Assembly (NCBI GenBank): GCA_964058845.1
Contig: CAXKVR010000138.1
Span: forward strand, 620,001-684,000
Source: Carex sylvatica
Taxonomy: Eukaryota; Streptophyta; Magnoliopsida; Poales; Cyperaceae
Direction: 5' to 3'
DNA length: 64,000 nucleotides
Shown piece by piece: positions 12,031 to 24,324 of the stretch (the first letter of the stretch is position 1; each line of letters opens with the position of its first letter). The notes under the pieces are model-generated. The model was not told the origin of the DNA. It did not search any database and saw nothing but the letters and a program-made list of their open reading frames with translations. Both the position numbers and the translations under genes were made by a program.

Positions 12031-12415
12031 GAGGGAGGTTGTGGTGATTTGCAATGCGCACATCGGTTAGTGTTATGGATTTATTTTTTTAAATCAAAGT
12101 TCAAACAGTTGATATGAACTTCTCAACGTGATATTAATAGAAAAATGTACTTTAAAGTCAAATTTTATATTTTTTAGAATTTTTTTACTATTTTTTGTAG
12201 ATAAGTAGAAAATCACCTTCTCTAACAATTCTGGACTATCTAAAAATAGTAAATTTTTTTATCTATTTGAAAAATAATAAAAGAATTATAAAAACTAATA
12301 AAATTTTATGAAGAACAAGTTAAGCGGTTCAAATCAATTGTGTTAAATTTAAATAAAAAAATAAAAAAATCATAGGATGACTTGATCTGCATTGCAAAGT
12401 ACCATAGCCTCACTC
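12031..12415. mobile_element. Palindromic MITE, copy C
   Basis: The left end GAGGGAGGTTGTGGTGATTT pairs with the complement of the right end GAGTGAGGCTATGGTACTTT, and both continue with GCAATGC. The interior carries the family core around AAAGTCAAATTTTATA and a central inverted repeat. It is more diverged than copies A and B. Confidence 0.7.
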
Positions 12416-14176
12416 GTATAAACAATAATCTGCCTATATACATAATCCTTTTGTATTAATCCTACTAAAGTGTATTATGGCATTCAAATATCAACCTCTA
12501 AGAGATGCATAATGATAATTACTAGCAATTAATAAAAAGATATATTATGTCATCTACCATATCATTAAGCTATTAAGATGTCATAATTACAACATGATTA
12601 ATTTGTTCATTTACATTTCTCAAGACATGTACTATCATATTAATATATTAATATAAAGTTATAAGAATATGACAATATTACTTGTCATGCGACAATTATA
12701 GAGAATACGAACTTCCATTATGTTATGCATATATGACAACGTCTTCACTTATCAAACTATAGGTAAGGTAAGTACCGCAAGTTTCTGTTTTGGATTCCTA
12801 GCTTCAATTATTCCTGTTTTCTCTAATTTTGTCCGATTGATTGGCGAGAAGCTGCCAAGCCCGTCATTAGGTATACCATATATACCTAATTTTGAACTTA
12901 TTCATAGTTGCACGATTATTTTCCTACTGCAAAAATGCTCCGAAATTGAAGAGGTGCTTGATTGGTGTACTGTCTTGTAACATTTAGTACTTGGAATCTC
13001 TACCTGACAAGTGCTACTAGCTACTAGCTAAATTGATTGAACAATTTGGTGATTAATTACTTTGTACAATTAAATGCAGAGGTGAGCCACCACAAACATG
13101 CATTATCAATTTGTGATCTGTCACATTAATTATATTTTATCGTTTGTGTTCATTCATTTTTGAGTCATCTTCTTAATTATCAAGAACATTAATGAAAACA
13201 TGGTGATTTATAATTAGTTGAATGCTACAGCAAGCAATATCCGGTTTTTTTTTTCCCCCCTCTTCAATTGAGGATTACTAATGGCCAAGAGAAAAAAAAA
13301 ATAATAGGAAAAAGAAGTTACTGTTTTCTATTTTTTCCTTAAGGATCACTTTGCTACTGATTTCTATTTTTTTTTCCTTATTTGTGCTTTATTTCATTTA
13401 CTGTTTTATTAGCTCAATCTATTTTGAGCGTTTTGTAATTTTTGTAAACATTAGTACAAACTTCGTACCTTTATTCTATCAATCAAATGTGGACAAGACC
13501 CATATTTTTCTTAAGAAAAAAGATGTGATATGCTAGCTAGGCCAACTGTGTGTCCTTTATTAAGTAAGTGTTAATTGAAAAATGAGTCTACAAAAATAAA
13601 ATATACCGCCTTCCTTAAAAAATGGTATATTGAAAAAAGGTAGGATAGAAATTGAGCATTGGCATGACATATTAACGAATGATTATGAATTTTGTCCATA
13701 TTCATTTTTAGCTCTAGTTTTCTCTACTTAGGATTATTAAATGGCCAAAAAAAAAAGTCACAAAATTTTAAACATGAGAAAAAAATCTCCCCCTTTTTAT
13801 TGTGATGTGATTACATTAATATATTTTTTCCGAGAAAGCCACCCCTTTATAATAATCACAATATAATAATGTAATAAAGGAGAGAGCTAAAAGAGGTCAT
13901 GAATTATTTTAGAAAAAGAAAGGGAACCGTTTGGCATCCTCACTCCCACTAAATCCCCTTTACCTGCTTCCTTGAATGCCTTGGCAAAACCCAACGGTCC
14001 CAACCCAGAAATAAATAAATAAACAATAACAAAATTTAAAATAGTGAGAAAAAAAATGCTTCCTTATTATTAGGCGCTATTCCTACATAAATGGTGATTT
14101 ATTCCCTCCCACAAGCTGACCATCTAATAATCTTTCCATAACCAAACCTCTGCACACAACACTCTTCGAGTGACAA
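12416..14176. other. Intergenic region upstream of the MAKR gene
   Basis: No gene is seen. An 86-codon open frame at 12720-12980 shows no recognisable domain. The last 150 bp or so (from about 14020) are presumably the MAKR promoter and leader; no convincing TATA element could be fixed. Confidence 0.4.
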
Positions 14177-15043
14177 ATGACGAAAACTCTCTCTTCTCAT
14201 GACCAATTTGTACAGGAGGATTACATAGACATTGATCCAAATTCCATGTCTACAAGTGTCAATGCACCGTCTTGGAGGAATTCAATAGAGTTTGAATTCA
14301 AATTGTGTCCTAATCCTCAAGAAAAATGTTCTTACGATTCACCGGCTGACGAGCTCTTCTATAAAGGCATCCTCCTCCCACTTCACCTCCATCCTAGGAT
14401 TCAAATAATCCAACGGTTGTTGTTGCGTGAAAGAAACCCTCATCATTCAATCCAAGAAGAAGATGAACTTGAGAAGGAAAGCGTGAGCTCTTGTCGTTCA
14501 CTGAGTGAAGGGTATGAGTATTCAACCATGCCGGCACAATGCGGTACAAAGAACTCTTGGTCAAAGAAGTTCAAAGGTTTAGGTAGTTCATCATTGTGCT
14601 CAAAATTGAAGGCCCCTCGCACTTATCTCAAGTCTCTGTTAGCCAAACCCGCACACGCTAATGATTATGTTAAAACAAGATCAAAGAACATCATTGGCAA
14701 AGATTTAAATGGTCTAAAGAGTAGTGTTGAGAGAGACAAACTAATGGAAGAAGATGAATCCTTTTCGAGTGTGGCTAAGTTGTGCCCGACCACCAGATCG
14801 AATTCGTTATATTCAAATTCATCCTGGTCTTCTTCTTCTTCCTCATTAGATTTGCCTTTCCTGAGTCTGAATTCAAACGAGTTCTCTGTTAGTCTGACAC
14901 AACCACCCGTACTGAGACGAAGCAGCAGTGTTAATTCTGAGATGGAGAGCTCAATACAGGGAGCAATCACTTATTGCAAGAAGTCTCAAGACCTGGTATC
15001 AGGTCGAAAGAGTTTCAGTGACATTAGATTCTACCCCTTTTGA
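14177..15043 (+). CDS. Membrane-associated kinase regulator (MAKR3/4-like)
   Basis: A single exon of 288 residues with an upstream in-frame context typical of an intronless gene. The family signature SPADELFYKGILLPLHLHPR lies at residues 55-74, preceded by an acidic, aromatic segment (RNSIEFEFKL). The middle is basic and Ser-rich (SWSKKFKGLGSSSLCSKLK, then a run of serines near residue 220), and the conserved C-terminal segment GAITYCKKSQ is at 262-271. MAKR proteins, relatives of BKI1, attach to the plasma membrane through basic clusters and bind receptor kinases through the C-terminal segment. The basic clusters and the C-terminal motif are visible here; the partner kinase cannot be read from the sequence. 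Subtype within the MAKR group is tentative. Confidence 0.9.
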   Translation: MTKTLSSHDQFVQEDYIDIDPNSMSTSVNAPSWRNSIEFEFKLCPNPQEKCSYDSPADELFYKGILLPLHLHPRIQIIQRLLLRERNPHHSIQEEDELEKESVSSCRSLSEGYEYSTMPAQCGTKNSWSKKFKGLGSSSLCSKLKAPRTYLKSLLAKPAHANDYVKTRSKNIIGKDLNGLKSSVERDKLMEEDESFSSVAKLCPTTRSNSLYSNSSWSSSSSSLDLPFLSLNSNEFSVSLTQPPVLRRSSSVNSEMESSIQGAITYCKKSQDLVSGRKSFSDIRFYPF

Positions 15044-15681
15044 TTCAAAAGGGTTTTACTTTTACATCTCTTTTCTTATATTTGATTGTGATTTTTTAGA
15101 TTTTTGGAAGTAATGGGGGCGACTGTAATTTTTTCTTCCAAGCTTGAGCATTTTCCTTTTGTGAATTCTGGAGGTCCCGTGCAAAATAGTAACTTTTTTT
15201 ATCTGCTATTTTCTCAGAACATGTTCAAATCTATAGGTAGACGAATAATAATTAAAAAAAATCTTAGTTCTCGATTTACTATTCCTCCACCAAATCCTAT
15301 AGATTAACCATTATATAAAAGCCTTTTGACAATTTAGCCATTGGCAGAATATAAATAAAATTCTAATGCTATCTTTTATTATGTTTTGTTCATGCGCAAA
15401 TTCAGTATAAAAATAAAAATAAAAAACTGGGAAAAGAACATTCCCCGGAAGTGAAATGGAAAGAAGTAAAAAAGAAATCACTCTCTCACACTCTATACAT
15501 TGGCTGTCATCTATACGATGCCTCCTACAGCCAAATCAAATAAGTACATTAATATACCTCTTTCTACTGTACAGTTATATCCCGCAATGCTCCATTCTTG
15601 CTCTTTTGATTGAAATACTGACCCATTTGTATTATACATGGAAAATTTATCAGAAGTTACTAAAAAAAAATGGCAATAAAC
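15044..15681. other. Convergent 3' region between the MAKR and coiled-coil genes
   Basis: This short interval should hold the 3' untranslated regions of two converging genes. Nothing else is seen. Confidence 0.4.
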
Positions 15682-18600
15682 CTATAGTATATTTTTATAG
15701 GAGACAACGGTTGGTGTTGGATCCTCGTCAAATTCATCAAATTCCCAACCGGCAATGTCATCAGCTGAGTTTCTCTCCCTATCATATTCCAACTCCAATT
15801 TGGCATAGTCTTCACTCATTGACTCTGAGTTTGGTGAATCGTGATCCTTCTTTGTTTTTGGAGAAGCTTTCTCTTTTCGTATCTCCATTTGAAGCACTGG
15901 CCTTTCAATTGAGTCAAAATCTGATTTCATCTTTTCTAGGGTTGCAAACAACTCTTTTACCTCTGGATTCTCTCTCCTGCACCAATATCAAGAAAGTGTT
16001 TAGCAATTAGGTGTGCATGGTTCCAGCACCCAAACTTTAGCATACTAGTACCGAATATCTTTGGCAGCCAAACTTTGTGATAAAAAAATATAAACCAGGA
16101 ACAAGAAAATAACCTCGATGTGTTTCCATCTTGAGCAAAGAATAGCTCCTTTATTCGGTCAACAACACTGAAGGCTGTTACAATCTGAAAAAGATTATTC
16201 AATGTGATTTAATAATAACTAAAGGTATATTAAAGATAAAAGTCTATCAGAAACCATCTCTTCCAGTATTATAATAGCCGGATCATTCTAGCACTTCTTG
16301 AAATAAGTACCTTCTTCTCTGCTTCTAGATACTCTTCCTCTAGATACTTTCTAGGATTAGTGATCTTAGGCATGCCATTTGCTTCCTCTCCAGGTTCTGA
16401 TCTGCTTAAACATCAATTAGCTTTTTTTGCTTATTTGCAAGAACCTTGATATACTCTAAAATTTAACATTTGTCAGAAAGAGAAGTACAAACCTTTCAGT
16501 GAATATTTTCAAATTGTCCACAAATGTTCTGATACGTTCAATTGCGGGACCAAGTAGCTCCTAATTCACTCCACCAAAAGAAGAAAATAAGTAAAGACGG
16601 AGGAAAAAACAAATTACGAACCTTCTAACTAAAAGCACCTTTTGTCTATAGTATATTTTAAATTAATCAGATACTATGATCCTGGGCCAAGTCGTATAAT
16701 ATTACAAAACATCTCAGACTAATAATACCTTGCATGACGAAAGATGATGTTTCACCAACTCTATGAAGCAATCCACACATCTCTCCAAATCCTCACTTCA
16801 AAAGAATTACAAGTCAAAACAATTGTTAGATTAGGTACAAATCAATGTACCGAAACTTAGAATATAATGCACAAAAGACAGCATGTACTTGGTTTGGTCA
16901 TCCTTCAACTGCATATATGAGCACTGAAGCTTCCATGTTTCTTCCAAAAAATAAATCCATTTTGTTACAGTATCACCTTCTGCTTTACATGAAGCAATTG
17001 ACCTCACCAATTCATCATCCTATAGCATTGAAAGAATATGTTCCAAGAATTGATATAATAAGAATAACACCCAAAACAACTGTAAGAGAGAGTACTGTAC
17101 TAAAAACAAAAGAAAAAGTATTACTAATAAACAACCTTCGATTTTAAGTGTAATAGTAGTTCATTGCTTGCTTCGTCAAATTGGTCTCTTTCCTCTCTAG
17201 TTTTCTTAAGTCGTGTTAGAGCTGTGTTTAATGAAGTCTTAACCTATACAAAAATGATTATCTTAAAGAAACATATAATTTTGTATATTTGAAAAAAATC
17301 ATTACAACAATATAATATTAAATATTTGAAAAGTTAAGCCAACCTTTCTAAGTTCAGCCTCAAGCTGATCCCTTTGTTCCTCTAGCCGTGCAATCTCAGT
17401 GGTCAATTCCTTTTCATAATAACAATGTACATTCATTGGATATCAAACCAATTCAACAATTTGAAGCATGTAAATCGAGTAAATAAATATATATTGTTGA
17501 TTATTTTACCTTCTCAGTAACACTAACTTCGTTGGCCTTTGCAACCCGAAAATTGAGAGCTTCTTCCTTCTGATTTCTACATCAGAGAATATAACTTTAA
17601 GGGCAAAAGAAAAATCTATATGTAAAAATATTAACTGTACGCAAGTTGATCATATCAATTTAGAAACCTATGTTCAAGAATGCGCTTTTCTGCCTTTGTA
17701 GAGGAGTTGGCAAGAGACTCGGCTAGTACCTTCAACTTATCAACCTAAAATATTCAGAATTGATCAAAGGAAAAAGAAAAAGAAAATACTTAGCTGTCTC
17801 TGTAAATAACACGGTAGAATAGGATAACATGAAGATACATGAGAGACAATATATTGCCTTCTGTAAATGGTTCGTCATTGTGTCACCAGGATATATTGAT
17901 TTCTTTGTCAATAACAATTCTTCCATTCTTGAGCAAAGGCGTACTTCCCCTATGACTTCCTTAAGACCCTATTAATTCAATAAGTATTTTCAAAAAAAAA
18001 AAAAAAGAGTTCAAATATATGAACCAAGTAATATCTTGAAGGATATTAGTCATTGTTTAAGTTTATTTGTTTTATTTTGTTCTTATTTACATTCAGTCAA
18101 TTTAGTTTCCCTGAAATTAGTAAGAAGCTCAATTACATAAATGGGGTAAAACACACAAGTGGTCCTTTGGATTATCAGCCCTTTCTCACTTTGGTCCCCC
18201 ATGCTTTTAATTTGCACCAAATTGATAATACCATTGACATCTATTTGAAGATGAAAATTCTCATCATCATAATTTCTGCATGCTGATTCAATGATGTGGA
18301 AGCTAATTTGCATAAAAAATTTATTTTTATTTGATACAAAATGGTGTTGTTGTTGTCAGAATCACCATCCACACCATTAATAAAGGTGACATGGACATTG
18401 ATGCCATCATCCATGTCATTAGTCATTAGATATTGATGATATGGACATTGACGTAAGCATCCATGTAAGCATCCAAAAACATCCTCCATCCATTATTTAG
18501 TACATAAAACCATCCAACCAGTTTGGCACACGCTAAAACATTAGGGGGCAATATGGAAACTTATAAATTTGAAGGGCCAAAATGGTAAAAGAGTGATTCT

Positions 18601-21182
18601 TCAAAGACCAACTTTGTAATTTGCTAACAAAAATGAATATAAGAAATGATAAAAATAAAGTGAAAAATCAACCTCTTGTGTGGTTACATCAACCTTCTCA
18701 GATGCTTTAACACTATCTTTAGTAGAAGCTATTTGCATAATTTCCATTCCATTTACCTCTTCCTTCAGTTTTGTTGTTTCTGCGTCTATTCTGAAATATC
18801 AGAAGTCTTTACATACATGTGACAGTTCCTTCCAAAACTAATTTAGAAGTAATCAATAGCAAAAGACTAAACCTTGAAATATCAGCATTTAATTTTAGTC
18901 CCGAGACAGCAACTTGAGCAAACTCGAGAAGCTCCTCCCGCTTAGCCTGAATTATAACCATAGTCAAAGTCAAAGGACAAATTAATACCTCAGAGAAAGA
19001 TAAGAAACCAAAATAGTTAGAGGCCTGATATACCAAGACTTCATCTTTGTAATTTGAGAAGACATCTGCCAAGTTTTGTATGCTGCTCATTACTGCTTTA
19101 TGCACTTCTTTCCCTCCATAAAGACACGTTCTGTAAGAAAAAAAAAAAAAGTATTTTGGTGACATATACATGCATGCATTGATGCATTCAAATCTTAATA
19201 TATAGCAATTAATCTATCCAAATACAAAATAGTCTGCAAGTAATATTGGACACTTGCCCAAAAATTTCCAATAGTAGATTGACTTCTTCTTCACTTGGAG
19301 CTTCCAGTATCTAGCTCATAGAACAAAAATCACTAAGAGCTTACAAGGCAGATAATATATTAAAAAGTATGATACAGTAATAAAGCAATCAAACAAAACA
19401 AATATAAATAAGCAAATCAGCAAATAAGCAAACAAATTAATAGAAGAGACTAAGCATACCATTGACAAGGTAATGCCTTCTAGTGCCTGACTGAAGAGAA
19501 ACACTTCCCGAAAGCTCATTGGATCTCCCCCTCTCTCATAATCATAGTACCAATCCTACACAGAGCATTATTTTCAACAACAAATTCTATATACTCTAAT
19601 CTTATGTTGACCAGCACTTACGAGCCAAGATTTAGGCCTATTTGGATCCCTATATTTTACTTTTGATTTTTCTTTCTGGAAAAAGCCAATATTTCAGTAC
19701 CATCTGGTTCCATTATGTCACTACAAAAAATGTACAAGTAGATTCCTAGTCATTGAGTTAGATATCTTCTAGTAATGTCATTGTCAATCAAGTGGTACTT
19801 TATGCCAACTTCCATATTTCAGTTAAAAGTCAGTTGTTCATGGCCATAGAATAATATCATCCATCGTTCAAATTAAATATGGATACTGCTACATTGAGAC
19901 ATTCAATCAGAAATAGTAGGCATACTTCTACGTTCTTTGTATAACCAGCTTTATTACTAGAGACGATTGAATATGAGATAGATCAAATTAATAGCATTTT
20001 TTTGCCTTTCAGCCATTTTGAAAGACAAGTAGTGGAAATTCTCCAAAAACTTACCTTAAAAATAAAGAGGTAGAAAGAAGGAGAACTACTTTTCTTTTCT
20101 TCTTTTTTCCGAGCAGGCTAAAATATGGTTTATTACTTCTACTTGGGAAAACTCAATGGATATCCCTCTCAATACTCTTTTAAGTTTTGATGGTAAGGGG
20201 CATGTCCAGTACTTCAGATCAAGTATATGCGCATGATATTAGATATCATAAAGTGTGAGCACAATCCTTCTGATAATTTTGCAAGGACAAATTTTTGGTC
20301 GTAACTTAAATTTATTTCTGCGCAATAAAATTTTTACTTTGCAAACCCATTCATTCCTAAAACTTCTATTAATTCAATTACCATCTACACAATCCTTCAA
20401 TGTATCGAAAAACTTAAAAAGGTAAATTTTAAAACAAAATTGTCTTACTGGAGAAGCATTTTTCGGGGATGTATCACTTTCATCAGAGGATTCTGAGTTT
20501 TTCTCATCTCCAGGTGAAGTCTCTAATCCTTTCAGAGCCACTAACCATCTCCGTAAAAGTTGGACTCTCTCTTCTCCCCTACAAGTCACTGCCATATCTT
20601 CTAATTGTTTCATTGTTTGTTTGCAATTTTTGTAATTCCTCAATCCCTAGACATCAATGTCAATTTAAACCAATCAAGAGCATGATACAGTTTGAGTTTA
20701 CAGTTACAGGCACGTTTTATAAATAGCAAGAAACCGGAATATACAAGTCAAAACCAGTATCCAAACCACATATACCAGTCACGATACCATGATACGCATA
20801 GCCTGTTATTCAGTAAAAAAAGGCTGTTATGGAGTAATAAAAACTACATTCAACCGTTGCAAAGGAGGAAAAGAAAAACAGAATGTTGTGCAATGCGCAA
20901 ATGTACGGTCGTGCATATGATGCGTAGTGTTGTGTGTCCCTTCGAATGATGCCATGCCATATGTCAGAAGTACCAAAAGTTTTTAAAATTCAATGGGAAG
21001 TTCAAAGAAGAGATCAACAAGAAGAGCTTAACTATTCGATCTTGGATGATCCTGGCACCGCCAGAGACAGCCTGTCCGGCGTGGTGCGCTACCGTACCGG
21101 CGTAGGTACGGACCGTACGGGTGAGGCTGTTACGTCCTCCGACCTCCACGGCCCGGTGGACAGCATTTCTAAGCCACGACAT
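15682..21182 (-). CDS. Plant-conserved coiled-coil protein of unknown function, 18 exons, frame break before last exon
   Basis: Exons in transcript order: 21182-21033, 20646-20449, 19555-19460, 19310-19258, 19130-19034, 18946-18873, 18790-18673, 17968-17858, 17744-17668, 17576-17510, 17409-17344, 17243-17136, 17019-16889, 16795-16729, 16560-16493, 16401-16311, 16184-16114 and 15974-15682. The start [14 protein letters not shown] and landmarks [36 protein letters not shown] and [10 protein letters not shown] match a plant protein family I recognise but cannot assign a function to. Residues about 190-470 are heptad-rich coiled coil (for example [20 protein letters not shown]). Introns 4 and 8 need GC donors. 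Exon 17 ends with two bases of a codon while exon 18 also starts with two, so the canonical splice shifts frame: it would end after about 567 residues, whereas the conserved C-terminus lies in the other frame (about 645 residues). This could be an unusual splice, a missed tiny exon, a 2-bp loss in a GA run, or a real truncation. Confidence 0.85.
18157..18614. mobile_element. Probable non-autonomous DNA transposon in intron 7 of the coiled-coil gene
   Basis: The left end reads AAGTGGTCCTTTGGATTATC and the inverse of the right end reads AAGTTGGTCTTTGAAGAATC. The similarity continues for about 43 bp, ending in TTTGGTCC or TTTTGGCC words. No clean target duplication was identified, so the superfamily is open. 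Confidence 0.5.
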
Positions 21183-21987
21183 TGACGGGATAGGATCGAA
21201 GCTGTTAGAATGTGTGCAAAATTTTCGGGTTGCGGTTGGAATATGATCGAAGAAAAGAGAGGGAAAGAGAAGAGAGGAGGAGATTGTTGGAGACTTGTAA
21301 GAGAGCGGACGCTGGGAGAGGAGGGAATGAAAGTCCCGCCGAAGAATGCGCTTGACCTATCAGAGAAGAGTTCAAAGACGAGGTCTGGTAGAACAGAAGT
21401 CACCGACATGTGGGACCTCTTTCCTTCTTGGTCGACGGTGTGTGAAGAAAGGCCGTCCAGAACTGAATGGAGGGTTGACAAACGTTGACCATCTTGAAAC
21501 AAAAAATAAAGTTTAAATTCAAAATTTTATTATTATAGCCATTATTTGTCATGCATTTGTAAAATAATAATAAAAAAATGTGTATATTTACCGTACACGA
21601 GTAACTTGAAATTTCATTTATTTGAAATGAAAATGTAAGTAAATTGAAGTTCCAGTTATCTAAAATTAACGATTCTTTATTTTATGTATCATCCAACAAT
21701 ATTCATAATATATAAAATTTAATATTTAGGATATTCATGTGTTCAATATTATTTCGATAAAATTGCATTTTGATTTTCAAATTTATCAAAAGATTTAAAA
21801 TTTTGTTGTCAAAATTGTCAGAATAATTGTTGTCAAGTGATCCTCTTCGTTTTTAATTTCATATATGTATGTAATTAAGGATTGAGATAATTGATGATGA
21901 ATTAGCTTACTAATTGTAACACTTATTAAATAACTTACAATTTTGAAATTTTGACTTTTGGAATATAATCTATACTATATCAGTGAG

Positions 21988-22018
<31 letters not shown>

Positions 22019-22223
22019 GTGGGGCCAATAGCCCGTAGACAATATCAGTGAGTTTTGATTATATTACAATCATAAATGATGTCTGAACTTATTAATAACA
22101 TGAACATATACACATCTCAATGCACTGTAAAAAGTATGTTAGAAAGGTAATATGCATAATATTTATTGTATATGTTTAATTCACCTCGGATAAATTTATA
22201 CACGTAAAATACATAAGTTGGAG
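21183..22223. other. Promoter side of the coiled-coil gene and intergenic DNA
   Basis: 21183-21510 is the GC-richer probable leader and promoter of the minus-strand gene. The rest is AT-rich. The segment 22036-22210 is one copy of a direct repeat described separately. Confidence 0.4.
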
Positions 22224-22760
22224 CAAGGGCGGACCCAGAATTTTCATCGGAGGAGGCAAAAAAATATCGAATTGAGTTAAATAACTTATCGGATTTAAAC
22301 CCATTAACTAATTGAGTACTCGATAAAAAAATAATATTTTGATTTATATTTTCTAATACCCTGACTTATAATTTATGATCATATAATTTATAATTAATAT
22401 TACTAATCACACTTCAAGAAATTTATTTTGATTTTAACACTAAATTTAATCCGAATTACAAATTAAACATCCAGAGAGACAAATTTTTTTTCAGAAAGGA
22501 GCAAAGTCGATCTATACCAATAAATCACCACTAAAACTCGAAATTCCAGGAGGGGCTGCTCCCCTGTGCTACAGTAGATCCGCCCCTGAGTGGAGCAGAG
22601 ACGTGAGTTTTGATGATAATACAATAACAAATGAGGACCAAATAGATAAAAACATGAGCAAACAAACCCAGAAGCACTATAAATTCAGAATATTTATATG
22701 CATAAATTTTTTCATATATGTTTGATTTACCTCCGGAAAAATTAACCACATGTAAAAGAT
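22036..22760. repeat. Diverged direct repeat flanking a hAT-like MITE
   Basis: Segment 22036-22210 (from GTGAGTTTTGATTATATTAC) and segment 22600-22760 (from GTGAGTTTTGATGATAATAC) are diverged direct copies. Both include an ATATGCATAA-like word and end in CACGTAAAA or CACATGTAAAA. The hAT-like MITE sits between them. Confidence 0.65.
22224..22588. mobile_element. hAT-like MITE, 365 bp
   Basis: The left end CAAGGGCGGACCCAG and inverse right end CAGGGGCGGATCTAC form imperfect terminal repeats of the common plant hAT type. The flanks AGTTGGAG and AGTGGAG differ by one base and look like a decayed 8-bp target duplication. Confidence 0.65.
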
Positions 22761-24316
22761 ATACTTAAAAATTTATCTGTCAGTTTTGATGATTTTTTTA
22801 TTTTTAGTATAACCTGTAGGTCTCAATTCTGCTCTGAAACATAATCGATTCTATGTCTCTCCCGTAGAAGACTATGTCTTTATCAACTGCCCCATGCAGT
22901 GGTGGCAGTTTTGATGTTTTAAGAAGCCGAATGAGACCTAAAATAATTAAAAATATTAATAGACGAACTCAAATACACGCTAACTCAGAAATAGCTACTA
23001 TTTTTAGCGAGCTATTCTCAACACAACACGTTTTGGTGAAAAAAAGAATGCTATTTTCAACAAAGAAATAGCTCGAATTAGCTGCTATTCTGCTATTTTT
23101 ATAAAATATTGAATTAGCGGCTCTTCTGAACTCAAAAATAACTGCTATTCTAAACTATTCCTTAATTCATCCAAACGCACCATTAATTGTTTGGATCTTA
23201 AACGCGGCCGTATTGATAAAAATATGATTATACACACGGCCCCCCTGGTCAGGCTGCGCTTTTTTTTTTTTCTTCTTCTAATTAAAGAGAGAATATTAAT
23301 GAAAGGCATTATTGGGCCACGAGGAGTGGAGGATTTCTGCCCGGATTTCAAAAAAAAAAAAAAAAAAAAAAAAGAGGAGTGGAGGATTTATCTCTCTTTT
23401 TGTGTAGAGCTTTTAATGTTGGAATTAACGTTTTTTTTTTGAAGAAAAAATGAGGGTCTTGACCCTCATGGCCTCATTTATATTTTGATATTAAGTTACA
23501 AAGGGTTTGTAACATATCGGAATTAACGTTGATTATTGGGACAATTTACTTCAAAGCTGTTGTTTAATTTCTTGAAATATTATTCAACTGTTTTGACTTT
23601 TGATAGGTCCGTCTCATGACACGCTAAAAAAATAACGTAATTAATTAATAAGAGTTTACTTTTGATTTTATTTGTTCGACTTTTTTTTTTGCTTTGAATA
23701 AATCGTTAGGGTTAACCAATCGTAGTTGTTAATTTAATCTTTTGATTTATGGTTTCAACAAAAACCCAATTAATGTTTTTTCTTCGTTGCATATTTTCTA
23801 TGTTTACAAACTCAAGATGCATCTTGTCTTTATTGATTTGACTTTGTAAGTTTCAGATTTTGCATTCCAATGATCGGGCAGACCAAATTTCTCCACCTCG
23901 AATTTTTCATTTTTGTCAGAGGATAAAAACTAAGATGCGGTCAGAATAAGAGAAGAAAGAATGGAGAAATCTTACCATGACATTTTGTTGAAATTTTACA
24001 AAGAATAATTTCTTTTGAAATTTCAGAAAGGAAGACAATATACATTACATTTTACTCCATCATTTGATCGAAGAAATGACCAATAATCATATCTTAATTT
24101 ACGTTTTTAGGTAGAATCAGATAATCAAATTTTGCTAGAGTGTGATGTAAAACAGTTAAAAATTCAATTTTGCTGCTTTTTTATTCCTATATTTTCAGAA
24201 ACTCAAATGTTAGAAACTATATCTTTGCATTTAGGTGTATTATTTGATAAATTATTGTTACACTCAATATAATGTATTCAATATCTCTATTTTAAAAATA
24301 TTTATACATGGTATAT
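22761..24316. other. Intergenic AT-rich DNA
   Basis: No gene is seen. It holds long A or T runs near 23260 and 23350, and a segment ending CATCCAAACGCACC near 23180 that resembles one end of a MITE whose other end was not found. Confidence 0.4.
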
Positions 24317-24324
24317 AATATATG

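Noticed and set aside
11743..12117. 124-codon open frame
   Set aside because: No domain, no conservation recognised, and its end runs into a MITE.
12720..12980. 86-codon open frame with hydrophobic stretches
   Set aside because: No recognised family, no promoter context; probably chance in AT-rich DNA.
22950..23185. Possible MITE ending CATCCAAACGCACC
   Set aside because: The other end carries a similar word in direct, not inverted, orientation, so terminal repeats are not shown.
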